From the NCBI GenBank assembly GCA_017451915.1, contig JAFTNJ010000039.1, forward strand, positions 62,001-126,000: a stretch of 64,000 bases of DNA, given 5' to 3'. This DNA is from Clostridia bacterium. Its GTDB lineage: Bacteria; Bacillota; Clostridia; Oscillospirales; CAG-272. Position 1 is the first letter of the stretch; each line of letters opens with the position of its first letter. The notes under the pieces are model-generated. The model saw only the letters and a program-made list of their open reading frames with translations, did no database searches and had not been told where the DNA came from. This document shows, piece by piece, positions 28,756 to 36,854 of this stretch. A program made the translations under genes and the position numbers.

Positions 28756-30183
28756 TTATTCTTTTCCGTTCCAGCAATAGGTGCAAAGCTTGCACGGGTC
28801 CACTCCAATGGCCTCCAGCACCCCTTCCAGGGACTGGAACTCCAGAGAGGAGAACTGGAACTTTTCACAAATGGCGCGGCGCAGATTCTTTCCGCGCTCG
28901 GTATCCGAGCGGCTGTATTCCTCCAGGTGCTCGAATCCTGCTTCCCCCTCCAGTTCCACGATCACCCGACGGGCCAGGAGCTCCATCTCGCTGTTGGAGC
29001 GGGAAAAGTTGAGGTATTTACAGCTGTACATGATGGGGGGACAGCCGGAGCGCATATGCACCGCCTTGGCCCCGTTCTCGTAGAGGAACTCCACGGTCTC
29101 CCGCAGCTGGGTCCCTCGCACGATGGAATCGTCCATAAACAGCAGATTCTTATCCTCGATGAGATCGTGGATGGGGATCTGCTTCATTTTTGCCACCTTT
29201 TCCCGCTCGGCCTGCCGCTGGGGGGTAAAGCTCCGCGCCCAGGTGGGGGTGTACTTGATGTAAGGACGGGCAAAGGGAATGTGGCTCTGGTTGGCGTAGC
29301 CGATGGCGTGGGGGGTTCCCGAATCGGGCAGACCACTCACAAAATCCACGTCCTTGGCACTTCCCACCGCGGCATCGTGCCGCGCCATAATGGCACCGTC
29401 ACGGTTGCGCATGGTCTCCACGTTCATGCCCTCGTAGCTGGACGCAGGATAGCCGTAGTAGGTCCAGAGGAAGGCGCACATCCGCATCTTCTCTCCCGGG
29501 GCGGCCAGCTGCTCCACGCCCTTTTCCAGGGAGAGCTCCACGATCTCACCGGGGCCCAGCTCCTGCTTGACCGTGTAGCCCAGCTTTTGGCAGGCAAAGG
29601 ACTCGAAGGAGGCACACCAATCGCCGTCCCGCTCTCCGATCTGCACCGGAGTTCTTCCCAAGAGATCCCGGGCGGCAATGAGGTTGCCTCCCTCCTTGAG
29701 GATCAGGATCGACGCCGAGCCCTCGATGGATTGCTGCGCAAAGCGAATGCCCTCGGCAAAGCTATCCCTTTGGCTGATCAGGGCCGCCAGAAGCTCCAAA
29801 GAGTTGACCCGGCCCCCGGTCATGGCCGAATAGTAGCCGCCGTGCTCGGTAAAATACTGATCGATAAGCGCCGCCGTGTTGTTGATCACCCCCACCATGG
29901 CGATGGCAAAGGTGCCCAGCTTGGAGCGGATGAGAAGGGGCTGGGGATCGGCATCACTGATGCATCCCATGGCAGAGGTGCCCCTCATTTCGTCAAAGAT
30001 ATGTTCAAACTTGGTTCGGAACGGTGAGTTCTGAATGTTGTGGATCTCGCGTTGCAGACCAATGGTGGGATCGTAGGCCGCCATTCCGCCGCGGCAGGTG
30101 CCCAGGTGGGAATGGTAGTCGGTCCCAAAAAATGCGTCGGAGATGGCATCCTCCTTGCAAACAGCTCCAAAAAAGCCTCCCAT
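28756..30183 (-). CDS. purF: PurF-like amidophosphoribosyltransferase lacking the N-terminal nucleophile Cys
   Basis: Homologue of the first purine enzyme, making phosphoribosylamine from PRPP. 475 residues. The PRPP loop is intact (FMDDSIVRGTQ, 349-359). Four Cys that match the B. subtilis [4Fe-4S] ligands are kept: 236, 388, 467 and 470. The N-terminus is MGGFFGAVCKED, so Gly stands where the Ntn glutaminase normally exposes Cys (CGxxG), and the HRGQ segment is also altered (HLGTCRGG). I recall similar GGxFG PurF-like proteins in other anaerobes. It may use free ammonia or an unseen glutaminase. The ATG at 30183 has GGAGG 4 bases upstream. The only PurF in the window. Confidence 0.85.
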   Translation of the reverse strand: MGGFFGAVCKEDAISDAFFGTDYHSHLGTCRGGMAAYDPTIGLQREIHNIQNSPFRTKFEHIFDEMRGTSAMGCISDADPQPLLIRSKLGTFAIAMVGVINNTAALIDQYFTEHGGYYSAMTGGRVNSLELLAALISQRDSFAEGIRFAQQSIEGSASILILKEGGNLIAARDLLGRTPVQIGERDGDWCASFESFACQKLGYTVKQELGPGEIVELSLEKGVEQLAAPGEKMRMCAFLWTYYGYPASSYEGMNVETMRNRDGAIMARHDAAVGSAKDVDFVSGLPDSGTPHAIGYANQSHIPFARPYIKYTPTWARSFTPQRQAEREKVAKMKQIPIHDLIEDKNLLFMDDSIVRGTQLRETVEFLYENGAKAVHMRSGCPPIMYSCKYLNFSRSNSEMELLARRVIVELEGEAGFEHLEEYSRSDTERGKNLRRAICEKFQFSSLEFQSLEGVLEAIGVDPCKLCTYCWNGKE

Positions 30184-30210
30184 AATACCTCCAGGTAAAC
30201 GATTGTACAC

Positions 30211-30251
30211 GCACAAAGGGGCAATCCGAAACTCGGATCACTCCTTTGCGC
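30211..30251 (-). other. Intercistronic hairpin between purC and purF
   Basis: Arms GCACAAAGG (30211-30219) and CCTTTGCGC (30243-30251), with inner stem ATCCGA/TCGGAT. No U-tract follows on the minus strand, so a role in mRNA processing or stability is more likely than termination. Confidence 0.5.
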
Positions 30252-30274
30252 GCAGAGTATTCAAAAGCAAGAAA

Positions 30275-30961
30275 TCAAGCAAAGAAGAGCTCGGACAGGG
30301 TCATGGGATCAATGTACTGACCGTCCTTGTAAACGCGCATATTACCGGAGGCGATCTCGTCAATGAGCATCACCTTGCCGTCGGCGTCGTAGCCAAACTC
30401 AAACTTGATGTCGTAGAGCACCAGGCCCTTTTCCTTCAGATCGTCGGCAACGATCTGGGTGATCTTTTGGGTCATGAGCTTGATGTCGTCGTACTGCTCG
30501 GCAGTCATCACGCCCAGATCCACCAGACCGTCCTTGGTAACCAGGGGATCGCCCTTTTCGTCGTTCTTAAAGGTGGTCTCCACGTATGCGGGAAGATCGG
30601 CACCCTCCTCGATGTAATCGGAATAGCGGCGGTAGAAGCTACCCACGGCCTTGTGACGGCAGATGACCTCCAGACCCTTACCAAAGGCCTTTGCGGGAAG
30701 CACCTCCATGGTGGTGTCAGCCAGGTTTGCGCTGATGTAGTGGGTCTTGATGCCTGCGGCGTTGACCTTTTCGAAGAAATAGATAGACATACGCAGGTTG
30801 ACGTCACCCACGCCGTCGATGGTGAGTCCTACGGCGTTTTCGCCGGGATCAAACACACCGTCCTTGCCGGTGCAATCGTCCTTAAACTTGAGCAGATAGT
30901 TGCCGTTCTCCAGGGCAAATACGTCCTTAGTCTTTCCGGTGTAAACAAGAGTCTTATTCAT
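30275..30961 (-). CDS. purC: SAICAR synthase
   Basis: Ligates aspartate to CAIR. 228 residues; [29 protein letters not shown] and the [18 protein letters not shown] segment typical of PurC. AAGGAG lies 9 bases before the ATG. It is separated from purE by 188 bases that contain a dispersed repeat. Confidence 0.95.
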   Translation of the reverse strand: MNKTLVYTGKTKDVFALENGNYLLKFKDDCTGKDGVFDPGENAVGLTIDGVGDVNLRMSIYFFEKVNAAGIKTHYISANLADTTMEVLPAKAFGKGLEVICRHKAVGSFYRRYSDYIEEGADLPAYVETTFKNDEKGDPLVTKDGLVDLGVMTAEQYDDIKLMTQKITQIVADDLKEKGLVLYDIKFEFGYDADGKVMLIDEIASGNMRVYKDGQYIDPMTLSELFFA

Positions 30962-31012
30962 CGTTATTGTTCTCCTTCAAAGTATATGTATAAAAAAATA
31001 ATTTCTCGATTG

Positions 31013-31112
31013 CTTCAGCCTCTCCCTCTGGGAGAGGTGGCACGCGAAGCGTGACGGAGAGGGCCCCTCTCACCCGCTCTCGCGGGAGCTCTCCCCAAGG
31101 GAGAGCCTTTCA
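31013..31112. repeat. Short hairpin repeat inside the purine operon
   Basis: CTCTCCCTCTGGGAGAGG followed by GCGAAGCGTGACGGAGAGG and a second hairpin-forming part (CTCTCACCCGCTCTCGCGGG, CTCTCCCCAAGGGAGAG). The ACGGAGAGGGCC part recurs near 990. It occupies the purE-purC spacer and would be transcribed with the operon. Confidence 0.6.
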
Positions 31113-31149
31113 CATAGGAATCTTCAAGAGTTACCGTATTGTGAAAAAA

Positions 31150-31653
31150 TCAGCATCCCGCCAGCTTTGCGGCCAGAGCCTTATCCTTCTCCAGGACGGC
31201 GGCGGCATCGGCACGGCGCTTGTTGTCCAGCTTTTCGGCCAGGGACGCGTCCTCGATGGCAAGCATCTGAATCGACAACAAGGCGGCATTGGCGGCGCCG
31301 TCAATGGCAACCGTGGCTACAGGAATTCCCGTGGGCATTTGTACCGTTGACAGCAATGCGTCAATGCCGTCCAGATATTTGGATTTTACGGGGATGCCGA
31401 TGACGGGCAGGGTGGTGTTGGCCGCCAGGGCACCTGCCAGATGCGCGGCCATTCCTGCCGCGGCAATGATGGCACCAAAGCCGTTTTGGCGCGCCGAAAG
31501 GGCAAAGTCTCTTGCCTCTACGGGGGTGCGGTGCGCCGAAAAGACGTGTACCTCATAGGGCACGTCAAAGCTCTCCAGGGTAGCAATGGCCTTTTCCACT
31601 ACGGGCAGATCACTGTCACTTCCCATTACGATTCCCACTTTTTTCATGGTCAT
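31150..31653 (-). CDS. purE: N5-carboxyaminoimidazole ribonucleotide mutase
   Basis: Rearranges N5-CAIR to CAIR, or carboxylates AIR directly in class II enzymes. 167 residues; [19 protein letters not shown] and [15 protein letters not shown] are PurE signatures. No purK is in the window, so class I or II is undecided. The ATG at 31653 (MTMKK) has AAGGAG 5 bases upstream; a longer open frame runs through the riboswitch and is not coding. First gene of the purine operon. Confidence 0.94.
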   Translation of the reverse strand: MTMKKVGIVMGSDSDLPVVEKAIATLESFDVPYEVHVFSAHRTPVEARDFALSARQNGFGAIIAAAGMAAHLAGALAANTTLPVIGIPVKSKYLDGIDALLSTVQMPTGIPVATVAIDGAANAALLSIQMLAIEDASLAEKLDNKRRADAAAVLEKDKALAAKLAGC

Positions 31654-31703
31654 ATTCGCTCCTTTTTTAGGTTCTGTTTGCCCAAAAGCGCGCCCGCAAA
31701 AGC

Positions 31704-31743
31704 AAAAAAGGGCGCACTTATTCCGGCGAGAATAAGCGTGCCC
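31704..31743 (-). terminator. Intrinsic terminator forming the riboswitch expression platform
   Basis: Arms 31710-31723 and 31730-31743 (14 bp with one A-C mismatch and one G-U), then six U (31704-31709). The 5' arm includes the GGGC of the riboswitch CTGGGC motif, so ligand-bound riboswitch and terminator compete for the same bases. Confidence 0.85.
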
Positions 31744-31834
31744 AGACGGTCGGCAAAGAGAGATTCTCTCCATGAATAACGAATTTCCGTTCCCCTGTGG
31801 TACTCCACAACTATCCGTCAGTCGCGGAAATCCT
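31741..31834 (-). promoter_or_regulatory. ZTP (pfl) riboswitch controlling the purine operon
   Basis: On the minus strand, stem P1 pairs ATTTCCG with CGGAAAT (31825-31831, 31783-31789) and encloses GCGACTGACGGAT and a small hairpin TGTGG/CCACA (31796-31809). After hairpin GAGAG/CTCTC (31758-31770) comes CCGTCTGGGC (31740-31749). GACGG at 31815-31819 can pair with CCGTC at 31745-31749 as the pseudoknot. This layout and the CCGNCTGGGC signature are those of the pfl motif, known to sense ZMP/ZTP and to precede purine and folate genes. ZTP should prevent the terminator at 31704-31743 and turn the operon on. Confidence 0.9.
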
Positions 31835-31846
31835 ATGAACATTACT

Positions 31847-31875
31847 ATAATATCATAAAAGGCGAAAAATGTCAA
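31847..31875 (-). promoter_or_regulatory. purE promoter: Sigma-A promoter of the purine operon
   Basis: Minus strand TTGACA (31870-31875), 17-bp spacer, TATTAT (31847-31852). The transcript leader to purE is about 190 bases and contains the riboswitch and its terminator. Nothing else is seen between 31876 and 31963. Confidence 0.85.
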
Positions 31876-31963
31876 GAGGAACGCGGCTTTTTTTCGGGGA
31901 GAAATGGAGCCCTTTCGGGCGTCGATTTTTGTCCATTTCGCCAAAGAGCCCGTCGGCACCCCC

Positions 31964-33118
31964 TTACTCCAGCTCCACGGCAACCGCCGCGATCCGCTTG
32001 GCCGATGCCGCAAGAGAGGCAAGGTAGGCAAACTCCTCGGGAGAATGGATCTTTCCTCCCTCGGCCCCCACGGAATCCACGCAGGGGATGCCGTAAGCCG
32101 TCACGTCCGCCGCATCCGAGCCGCCCTTGCGCATGGCGGGGGTCAGCGCGGAAAGACCGTTGGCAGAGAACGCGCGGTTCATTTTTTCCACCAGCTCCAG
32201 ATTCCGCTCCACCCGTTCCATGGCCAAGCGGCAGCTCGAAACCGTCACCTTGGTGCTGCATCCCTTGATATATACGGTATCCGCCACCTGTTGCATATAC
32301 GCCTTGACCCAATCCAGCTGCTCCTGGGTAGCAAAGCGGACGTTGGCCTTGAACTCACAATATCCGGGTACCGTATTCACAACCGTACCGCCTTGGATCA
32401 AGCCGCAGTTGCAGGTCAGGCCCTCGTCATCCTTGAGCTTCTCCAGTTCAAGGATCTTGTGCGCCGCCTCGGCAATGGCGTTGGCTCCCGCCGTGGCACA
32501 GTTGGAGGAATGCGCCTCCACACCGCTCACGGCAAAGGTGAAGGTAGCAATGCCCTTTCTTTGAACGCAAACCTCTCCATGGGTGTGCCCCTCCAGATTC
32601 AGAAAGGCGATGGAATCTTTCGCTTTTTCACAAATGTAACCAATGGTGGCCTTGTTGCTGGGAATACTGCTCACCTCCTCGTCGCTCTGCAAGAGCATCC
32701 GAATGGGACGGGAGACAAAACCGCACCGAGAAAGAGCATCCATTGCCAGAAATCCCGCCACGATGCCGCCCTTGCAGTCGGTCACGCCGGGGCCGTAGAT
32801 CTTTTCTCCGTCGATCTTCACCGCGGGCGTGCCGAAGGCCCCCACGGGATGCACCGTGTCCATGTGTCCCGAAAGGCAGATGGGGGACCCTTTTGCGTTG
32901 GGATTCATGGTGACGCAGACCACGTTGCCAGAGATCGGCTGCTCAAAGATCTCCACATCCCAGCCTCTCTCCTTTGCAAGATCGGCAAAATACTTGCCAA
33001 CCGCGTCCACCCCCGCCTTGTATTTGGTGGGGCTTTCGATGTTGCAAACGTCCTCCCAGACCTTGATATAGGAATCGTTCAGGGCGTCAATCTCGGCAAA
33101 AATTTTTTCACATTTCAT
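31964..33118 (-). CDS. M20 family metallopeptidase / deacylase
   Basis: 384-residue zinc hydrolase of the ArgE/DapE/CPG2-like family, cytoplasmic. Metal residues are His85 and Asp87 in GHMDTVHP, Asp114 in YGPGVTDCKGG, and the Glu147-Glu148 pair in SDEEV; a lid domain lies at about 178-290 (VSGVEAHSS). Substrate (peptide, N-acyl amino acid or other amide) cannot be told. It follows the GH43-like gene by 12 bases with AAGGAG before its ATG, so the two are probably co-transcribed. Confidence 0.88.
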   Translation of the reverse strand: MKCEKIFAEIDALNDSYIKVWEDVCNIESPTKYKAGVDAVGKYFADLAKERGWDVEIFEQPISGNVVCVTMNPNAKGSPICLSGHMDTVHPVGAFGTPAVKIDGEKIYGPGVTDCKGGIVAGFLAMDALSRCGFVSRPIRMLLQSDEEVSSIPSNKATIGYICEKAKDSIAFLNLEGHTHGEVCVQRKGIATFTFAVSGVEAHSSNCATAGANAIAEAAHKILELEKLKDDEGLTCNCGLIQGGTVVNTVPGYCEFKANVRFATQEQLDWVKAYMQQVADTVYIKGCSTKVTVSSCRLAMERVERNLELVEKMNRAFSANGLSALTPAMRKGGSDAADVTAYGIPCVDSVGAEGGKIHSPEEFAYLASLAASAKRIAAVAVELE

Positions 33119-33130
33119 AGCGGTTTCTCC

Positions 33131-34069
33131 TTATAAAAAGGCTTCGTGGGAATGGATCAATTCGGCTTTTCCATCCCGGAACACCAATCGATAGCCCACG
33201 TAGGCGGATTTTTGATAGTCAAATTGAGATCGGTCAAATGCAGACTCGGCAAAGGCATTGCCACCCCAACGGTCACCGAAATAAACAATCTCCCCGTCCT
33301 CTCGCTCGTACAAAAAGGCGGGCTGGCTCAAATAGGTGGTGGCGTCTCCAAGGGGAAGATTCTCACTCCATTCCCCCTCCATGCGGTCGGCCACCGCATA
33401 GGCACATTGATTGGGCTTCCAGCCCGTGCAAAAGGAAGTGACCAGGAGGTATTTCCCGTCCTTTTGGATCACCGCGGGCGCCTCCCGACTCTGGCCCGCA
33501 AAGAGCTTTTGGACAAAGACCTCCACGTCCAAGCCGTCCTTTGTCAAGCGGTACAGGTGCAGATCGCGGTTGTGCTCCGACGCGCTGAGAAAGTAGATCC
33601 TATCCCCATCGACAAAGAGGGTGCAATCCCGGGACATATACCCAACGGGACGGAAGCTGCCGTGATACACAAAGTCTCCGTCGGGGGTGTCACAGCTTGC
33701 CACGGCGCAACGGGCGGCGTGGTAATTGATGCCATCCTCATAATGCGCCCAAAGGATGAATTTTCCCGTATTCCGATTGTAGATCACCTTGGGACGCTCG
33801 ATGTTCACCCGATTTCCATCGCTGTTGCGAAGGGACAGGTCACGCCCTTCATGGATCTTTTTCACGGGAGAATCGGCGGTCAGAATATGACGGACAAAGC
33901 GCCAGGTCTTGCCGCCGTCCAGGGATTGATAACAGCTGACGTAGGCATCGCCGCGGCGATCCTCGCCATACCAGTACAGAGCTTTTCCAAAGGCCAAACG
34001 ACAGCCGCCGTGGGCGTGGATCTCGTTCCCCTCGGCGTCCGGCCATATCTCGCCGTTGATTCGTTTCAT
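33131..34069 (-). CDS. GH43-like five-bladed beta-propeller glycosidase
   Basis: 312 residues, no signal peptide. The N-terminal pattern EIHAHGGCRLAFGKALYWYGE matches the start of GH43 galactanase-like propellers (AHGG...YYWYGE). Later, RPKVIYNRNTGKFILWAH, YMSRDCTLF and SREAPAVI carry the acidic residues expected on successive blades. Substrate not assignable, though galactan-type linkages are one possibility. The ATG at 34069 is chosen because GAGGTG lies 7 bases upstream; a GTG three codons earlier has no site. Confidence 0.75.
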   Translation of the reverse strand: MKRINGEIWPDAEGNEIHAHGGCRLAFGKALYWYGEDRRGDAYVSCYQSLDGGKTWRFVRHILTADSPVKKIHEGRDLSLRNSDGNRVNIERPKVIYNRNTGKFILWAHYEDGINYHAARCAVASCDTPDGDFVYHGSFRPVGYMSRDCTLFVDGDRIYFLSASEHNRDLHLYRLTKDGLDVEVFVQKLFAGQSREAPAVIQKDGKYLLVTSFCTGWKPNQCAYAVADRMEGEWSENLPLGDATTYLSQPAFLYEREDGEIVYFGDRWGGNAFAESAFDRSQFDYQKSAYVGYRLVFRDGKAELIHSHEAFL

Positions 34070-34098
34070 AAGCGTCACCTCGATGATTGGTTGCTATC

Positions 34099-34127
34099 AG
34101 TATAACACAAGCCGATACAAATTGCAA
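34099..34127 (-). promoter_or_regulatory. Sigma-A promoter of the GH43-like/M20 pair
   Basis: Minus strand TTGCAA (34122-34127), 17-bp spacer, TATACT (34099-34104). Confidence 0.7.
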
Positions 34128-34169
34128 TAAAAAATTGCCCCAAGACTAAATTGCGCCTTTTTTAAGCGC

Positions 34170-34206
34170 AAAAAAGAGCTCATATGGAAAAATCCGTATA
34201 AGCTCT
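34170..34206 (-). terminator. Intrinsic terminator after the LysR gene
   Basis: Arms AGAGCTCATATGGA (34175-34188) and TCCGTATAAGCTCT (34193-34206), imperfect only at two positions, followed on the minus strand by a run of T (34170-34175). Confidence 0.82.
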
Positions 34207-34261
34207 CTGTTTCGCTCCCCCTTGGCGGTGAGTAACCGCGCACTTGCTGCGACATGAATTT

Positions 34262-35170
34262 TTAGGAATTGATACCATCGCCAAATTGCAGGATGGCAGA
34301 AATAAACTTTTCCAAGATCGTTGTGGGTTTTCTGTCATTTCGTGTAATATAGCCTACGCTGTAAAGAGAGTTGCTCTCCAGCGGCACAGAAATGATTTTT
34401 TCCTCATTCAGTGCCGAGGGCATGATTCCTGTGCCTACCGTATAGGCATCTGTTTTAAGCAGAATATTCATAAGTGTCGCTCGGTCACTTATAACGATGT
34501 GTTTCTCTGCAAAATCTCCTGAAATCATTTCTTCCGTAAACCAAGAATCTTTATGTGCGCCCTGCTCGTATGAGAGATAGGGATAGCTGTTCAGCATTTC
34601 ATAGGGCAAATAAGGCTCGTTTGAAAGAGGGTGTTCCTTACGCAAAAAAACGTGCGGTGATACCTTGAATATGGGCGAAAATGATATTTCTTTATTTTGC
34701 AGATATCTGCTCATAATATCAATGTTTTTATCTTCTATGGCAATAATTCCGATATCGCTATATGCAATCTCCACGTCACGGATCACCTCATAGGTTTCCT
34801 TTTCTTGAAGTGATAATGAATATTCCGTGTCCCGATTTTCTACGATCAACTTGCAAAAAGTATCTGCAATAAAGTCATAATGTTGAGTGGAAACATAAAG
34901 ACGCGAACCCAATTTTGAGCTTTTGTATCGATTGATAACAAAATCGTTCTTTGAGACGATCTCAGCGGCGTATCTGACAAATTCAGCGCCTTCCACTGTC
35001 AGAACAGTGCCATTCTTAGAGCGCTCAAATATTTTGATACCAAGCTCATCCTCAAGACATTTGATACTGGTTGAAAGACTTGACTGGGCAACAAAAAGCT
35101 TTCTTGCCGCTTCACTAAAGGAGCCTGTGCTGTGTATTTCCATAACATATATGCATTGTTGTATTGTCAT
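34262..35170 (-). CDS. LysR family transcriptional regulator
   Basis: 302 residues. N-terminal winged helix-turn-helix: FSEAARKLFVAQSSLSTSIKCLEDELG at about 18-44, then the linker helix and a two-lobed effector domain (YDFIADTFCKLI...). The effector is unknown. Its ATG overlaps the DUF554 stop by one base (TAATG), with GGAGG 10 bases upstream. The pair therefore forms one transcript and the regulator probably controls it. Base composition is visibly more AT-rich than flanking genes. Confidence 0.92.
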   Translation of the reverse strand: MTIQQCIYVMEIHSTGSFSEAARKLFVAQSSLSTSIKCLEDELGIKIFERSKNGTVLTVEGAEFVRYAAEIVSKNDFVINRYKSSKLGSRLYVSTQHYDFIADTFCKLIVENRDTEYSLSLQEKETYEVIRDVEIAYSDIGIIAIEDKNIDIMSRYLQNKEISFSPIFKVSPHVFLRKEHPLSNEPYLPYEMLNSYPYLSYEQGAHKDSWFTEEMISGDFAEKHIVISDRATLMNILLKTDAYTVGTGIMPSALNEEKIISVPLESNSLYSVGYITRNDRKPTTILEKFISAILQFGDGINS

Positions 35171-35856
35171 TAGAAAAATACCTCCATAAGTACATGATAG
35201 ATAATGATTAAAAATATTCCCGGAAGGATATTGATGTTTTTAATTTTATTTTTTGGAGCGCAGACCATATTAAAGCCCGAAAAGAAAAGGATCAAATACC
35301 CCAACGAACACAATTGGCAAAGTAGATTATTACTTATAAAATCCCCCAAAAAACAAGCCAACGCCGCGATAAGAATTTGTGCTGATACAACCACGAATGC
35401 GGAAAGAGAGATCTTTTTTCCGTAGGCCGCCCCCAGCATAAGCGCAAAAGGAAAATCTATAACACCTTTTAGGATCAGTTGAAAGCTATCGCCTTGCAAA
35501 GCGTATAAAACAGGCCCGCTTATTTGAAGCCCCCCAATTCCAAAAAAGAGTACAGAATCAATCAATCCGTTTTTCACTGCGTTTTGCGTTTTTGATAATG
35601 AGAAAAGCTTATCCTCTATCTTCAGTGCGTCTCCAATAGCGCATCCCGCAACAAGAGCAACGGTCACGATAACCGTGTGTTCTCCAACTATTTTTCCATT
35701 GGATATACTAAGTATATTTTCAAGCAGTCCGACAATACTGATCAGCATAATCGCTATCGACAACGCTGAATAATTCTTAATGTTTATTTTTTTGGAAAAA
35801 ATTCCGCCAAGTATTCCGCCAAAAAAGATCGAACACGCATCTACAAGAAACCCCAT
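35170..35856 (-). CDS. DUF554 family integral membrane protein
   Basis: 228 residues, hydrophobic, about seven membrane segments (e.g. SALSIAIMLISIVGLLENIL, LILFFSGFNMV). DACSIFFGGILGGIF at the N-terminus and VALVAGCAIGDALKIEDKL are typical of DUF554 proteins, proposed transporters of unknown substrate. The ATG at 35856 is chosen because AAAGGA lies 8 bases upstream; earlier in-frame ATGs lack a site. AT-rich like its LysR partner. Confidence 0.85.
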   Translation of the reverse strand: MGFLVDACSIFFGGILGGIFSKKINIKNYSALSIAIMLISIVGLLENILSISNGKIVGEHTVIVTVALVAGCAIGDALKIEDKLFSLSKTQNAVKNGLIDSVLFFGIGGLQISGPVLYALQGDSFQLILKGVIDFPFALMLGAAYGKKISLSAFVVVSAQILIAALACFLGDFISNNLLCQLCSLGYLILFFSGFNMVCAPKNKIKNINILPGIFLIIIYHVLMEVFF

Positions 35857-35891
35857 ACTTGTTTTCCTTTCCATTTTTGCTTTGCTTAAAT

Positions 35892-35920
35892 ATTTTAACA
35901 CAAATAAAACCAAATGTAAA
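35892..35920 (-). promoter_or_regulatory. Sigma-A promoter of the DUF554-LysR pair
   Basis: Minus strand TTTACA (35915-35920), 17-bp spacer, TAAAAT (35892-35897). Confidence 0.65.
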
Positions 35921-35947
35921 ATACAAAAAAACTATGGTTCGTAAACT

Positions 35948-35982
35948 AAAAAGGCTTGTTTCACAATTCGTGAAACAAGCCT
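35948..35982 (-). terminator. Intrinsic terminator after the LysM-CAP gene
   Basis: A 13-bp perfect stem AGGCTTGTTTCAC (35952-35964) with GTGAAACAAGCCT (35970-35982), followed by TTTTTAG on the minus strand. It lies about 80 bases past the stop; 35983-36060 shows nothing else. Confidence 0.85.
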
Positions 35983-36060
35983 CGTGCGTTTTATTTGATG
36001 TCCAAGCAGCTTAAGCGTCCGTTGGCAAACTCTTGGGACCTTGGTATTTGATGTAGAAAT

Positions 36061-36669
36061 TCACTTTCCAATAAACATCTGCGTCCAGTATCTTCCGTCG
36101 GAAACGTAGCCCACGCCGATGTGGGTATAGGAAGCGTTGAGAATGTTGGCACGGTGTCCCGAGGAGTTCATCCAGCCGTCCACCACCGCCCGGGGCGTTG
36201 CGTAGCCCTTGGCAATGTTCTCGCCCGCGCTCCGATAGGAAATGCCGAAATTCTTGATCATCTGAAAGGGAGAACCGTACACGGGGCTGGTGTGAGAGAA
36301 ATAGTTGTGCTCCCGCATATCCTGCGACTTATACCGCGCCACACGGCTCAACTGCCAATCCTGCGTCAGGGGCTTGAGCCCGTTTTGCACGCGGATCTCG
36401 TTGACCAGGCGTACCACCTCGGCCTCAAAGTTCAGCACCGTTGCATCGGTGGTGGGAATATTTAGAACCTGTCCCGGATAAATGAGGGCGGGATTGGAGA
36501 TCTGGGGATTGGCGTTTTTGATCTCGTCCAGCCCCACCTCGTATCTTACGGCGATCTTCCACATACTGTCGCCCTTTACCACCGTATGCGTGGTTGCCGC
36601 CGAAGCGCCGATCACCAACATGGAAACCAACATGGCGGCGCTCAATACAAATATGATAAGTCTTTTCAC
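36061..36669 (-). CDS. Secreted LysM and CAP domain protein
   Basis: 202 residues. Signal peptide 1-24 (cleavage after GASA); LysM domain about 28-72 (HTVVKGDSMWKIAVRYEV ... YPGQVLNIP), which binds peptidoglycan; CAP/SCP domain about 82-199 with His126 (NYFSHTSP), Glu150 (AGENIA) and His172 (SSGHRANIL), the conserved CAP pocket. Similar to YkwD/SafA-type envelope proteins of Bacillota, some of which belong to spores. Start is GTG at 36669: AGGAGG lies 10 bases upstream and the signal peptide begins there. The longer ATG-initiated open frame would place the signal peptide internally. Confidence 0.88.
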   Translation of the reverse strand: MKRLIIFVLSAAMLVSMLVIGASAATTHTVVKGDSMWKIAVRYEVGLDEIKNANPQISNPALIYPGQVLNIPTTDATVLNFEAEVVRLVNEIRVQNGLKPLTQDWQLSRVARYKSQDMREHNYFSHTSPVYGSPFQMIKNFGISYRSAGENIAKGYATPRAVVDGWMNSSGHRANILNASYTHIGVGYVSDGRYWTQMFIGK

Positions 36670-36744
36670 TGTACTGCTACCTCCTGTGTGTGTTCGATGG
36701 AAGGGATCGATTCCAAAGGAACCGAGGCCCCTTGCATCCCTTGT

Positions 36745-36774
36745 ATTATACCATACGCACAGGGGAGATTGCAA
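36745..36774 (-). promoter_or_regulatory. Promoter of the LysM-CAP gene
   Basis: Minus strand TTGCAA (36769-36774), 18-bp spacer, TATAAT (36745-36750). The leader of about 70 bases contains AGGAGG. Confidence 0.65.
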
Positions 36775-36854
36775 ATGTAAGTTCCGGCAAAAGAGGGGGC
36801 GGCTGGAAACCGAATGCCGCGAATGGCGAACGCTTGGGACGCGTCTGCGCTCCT

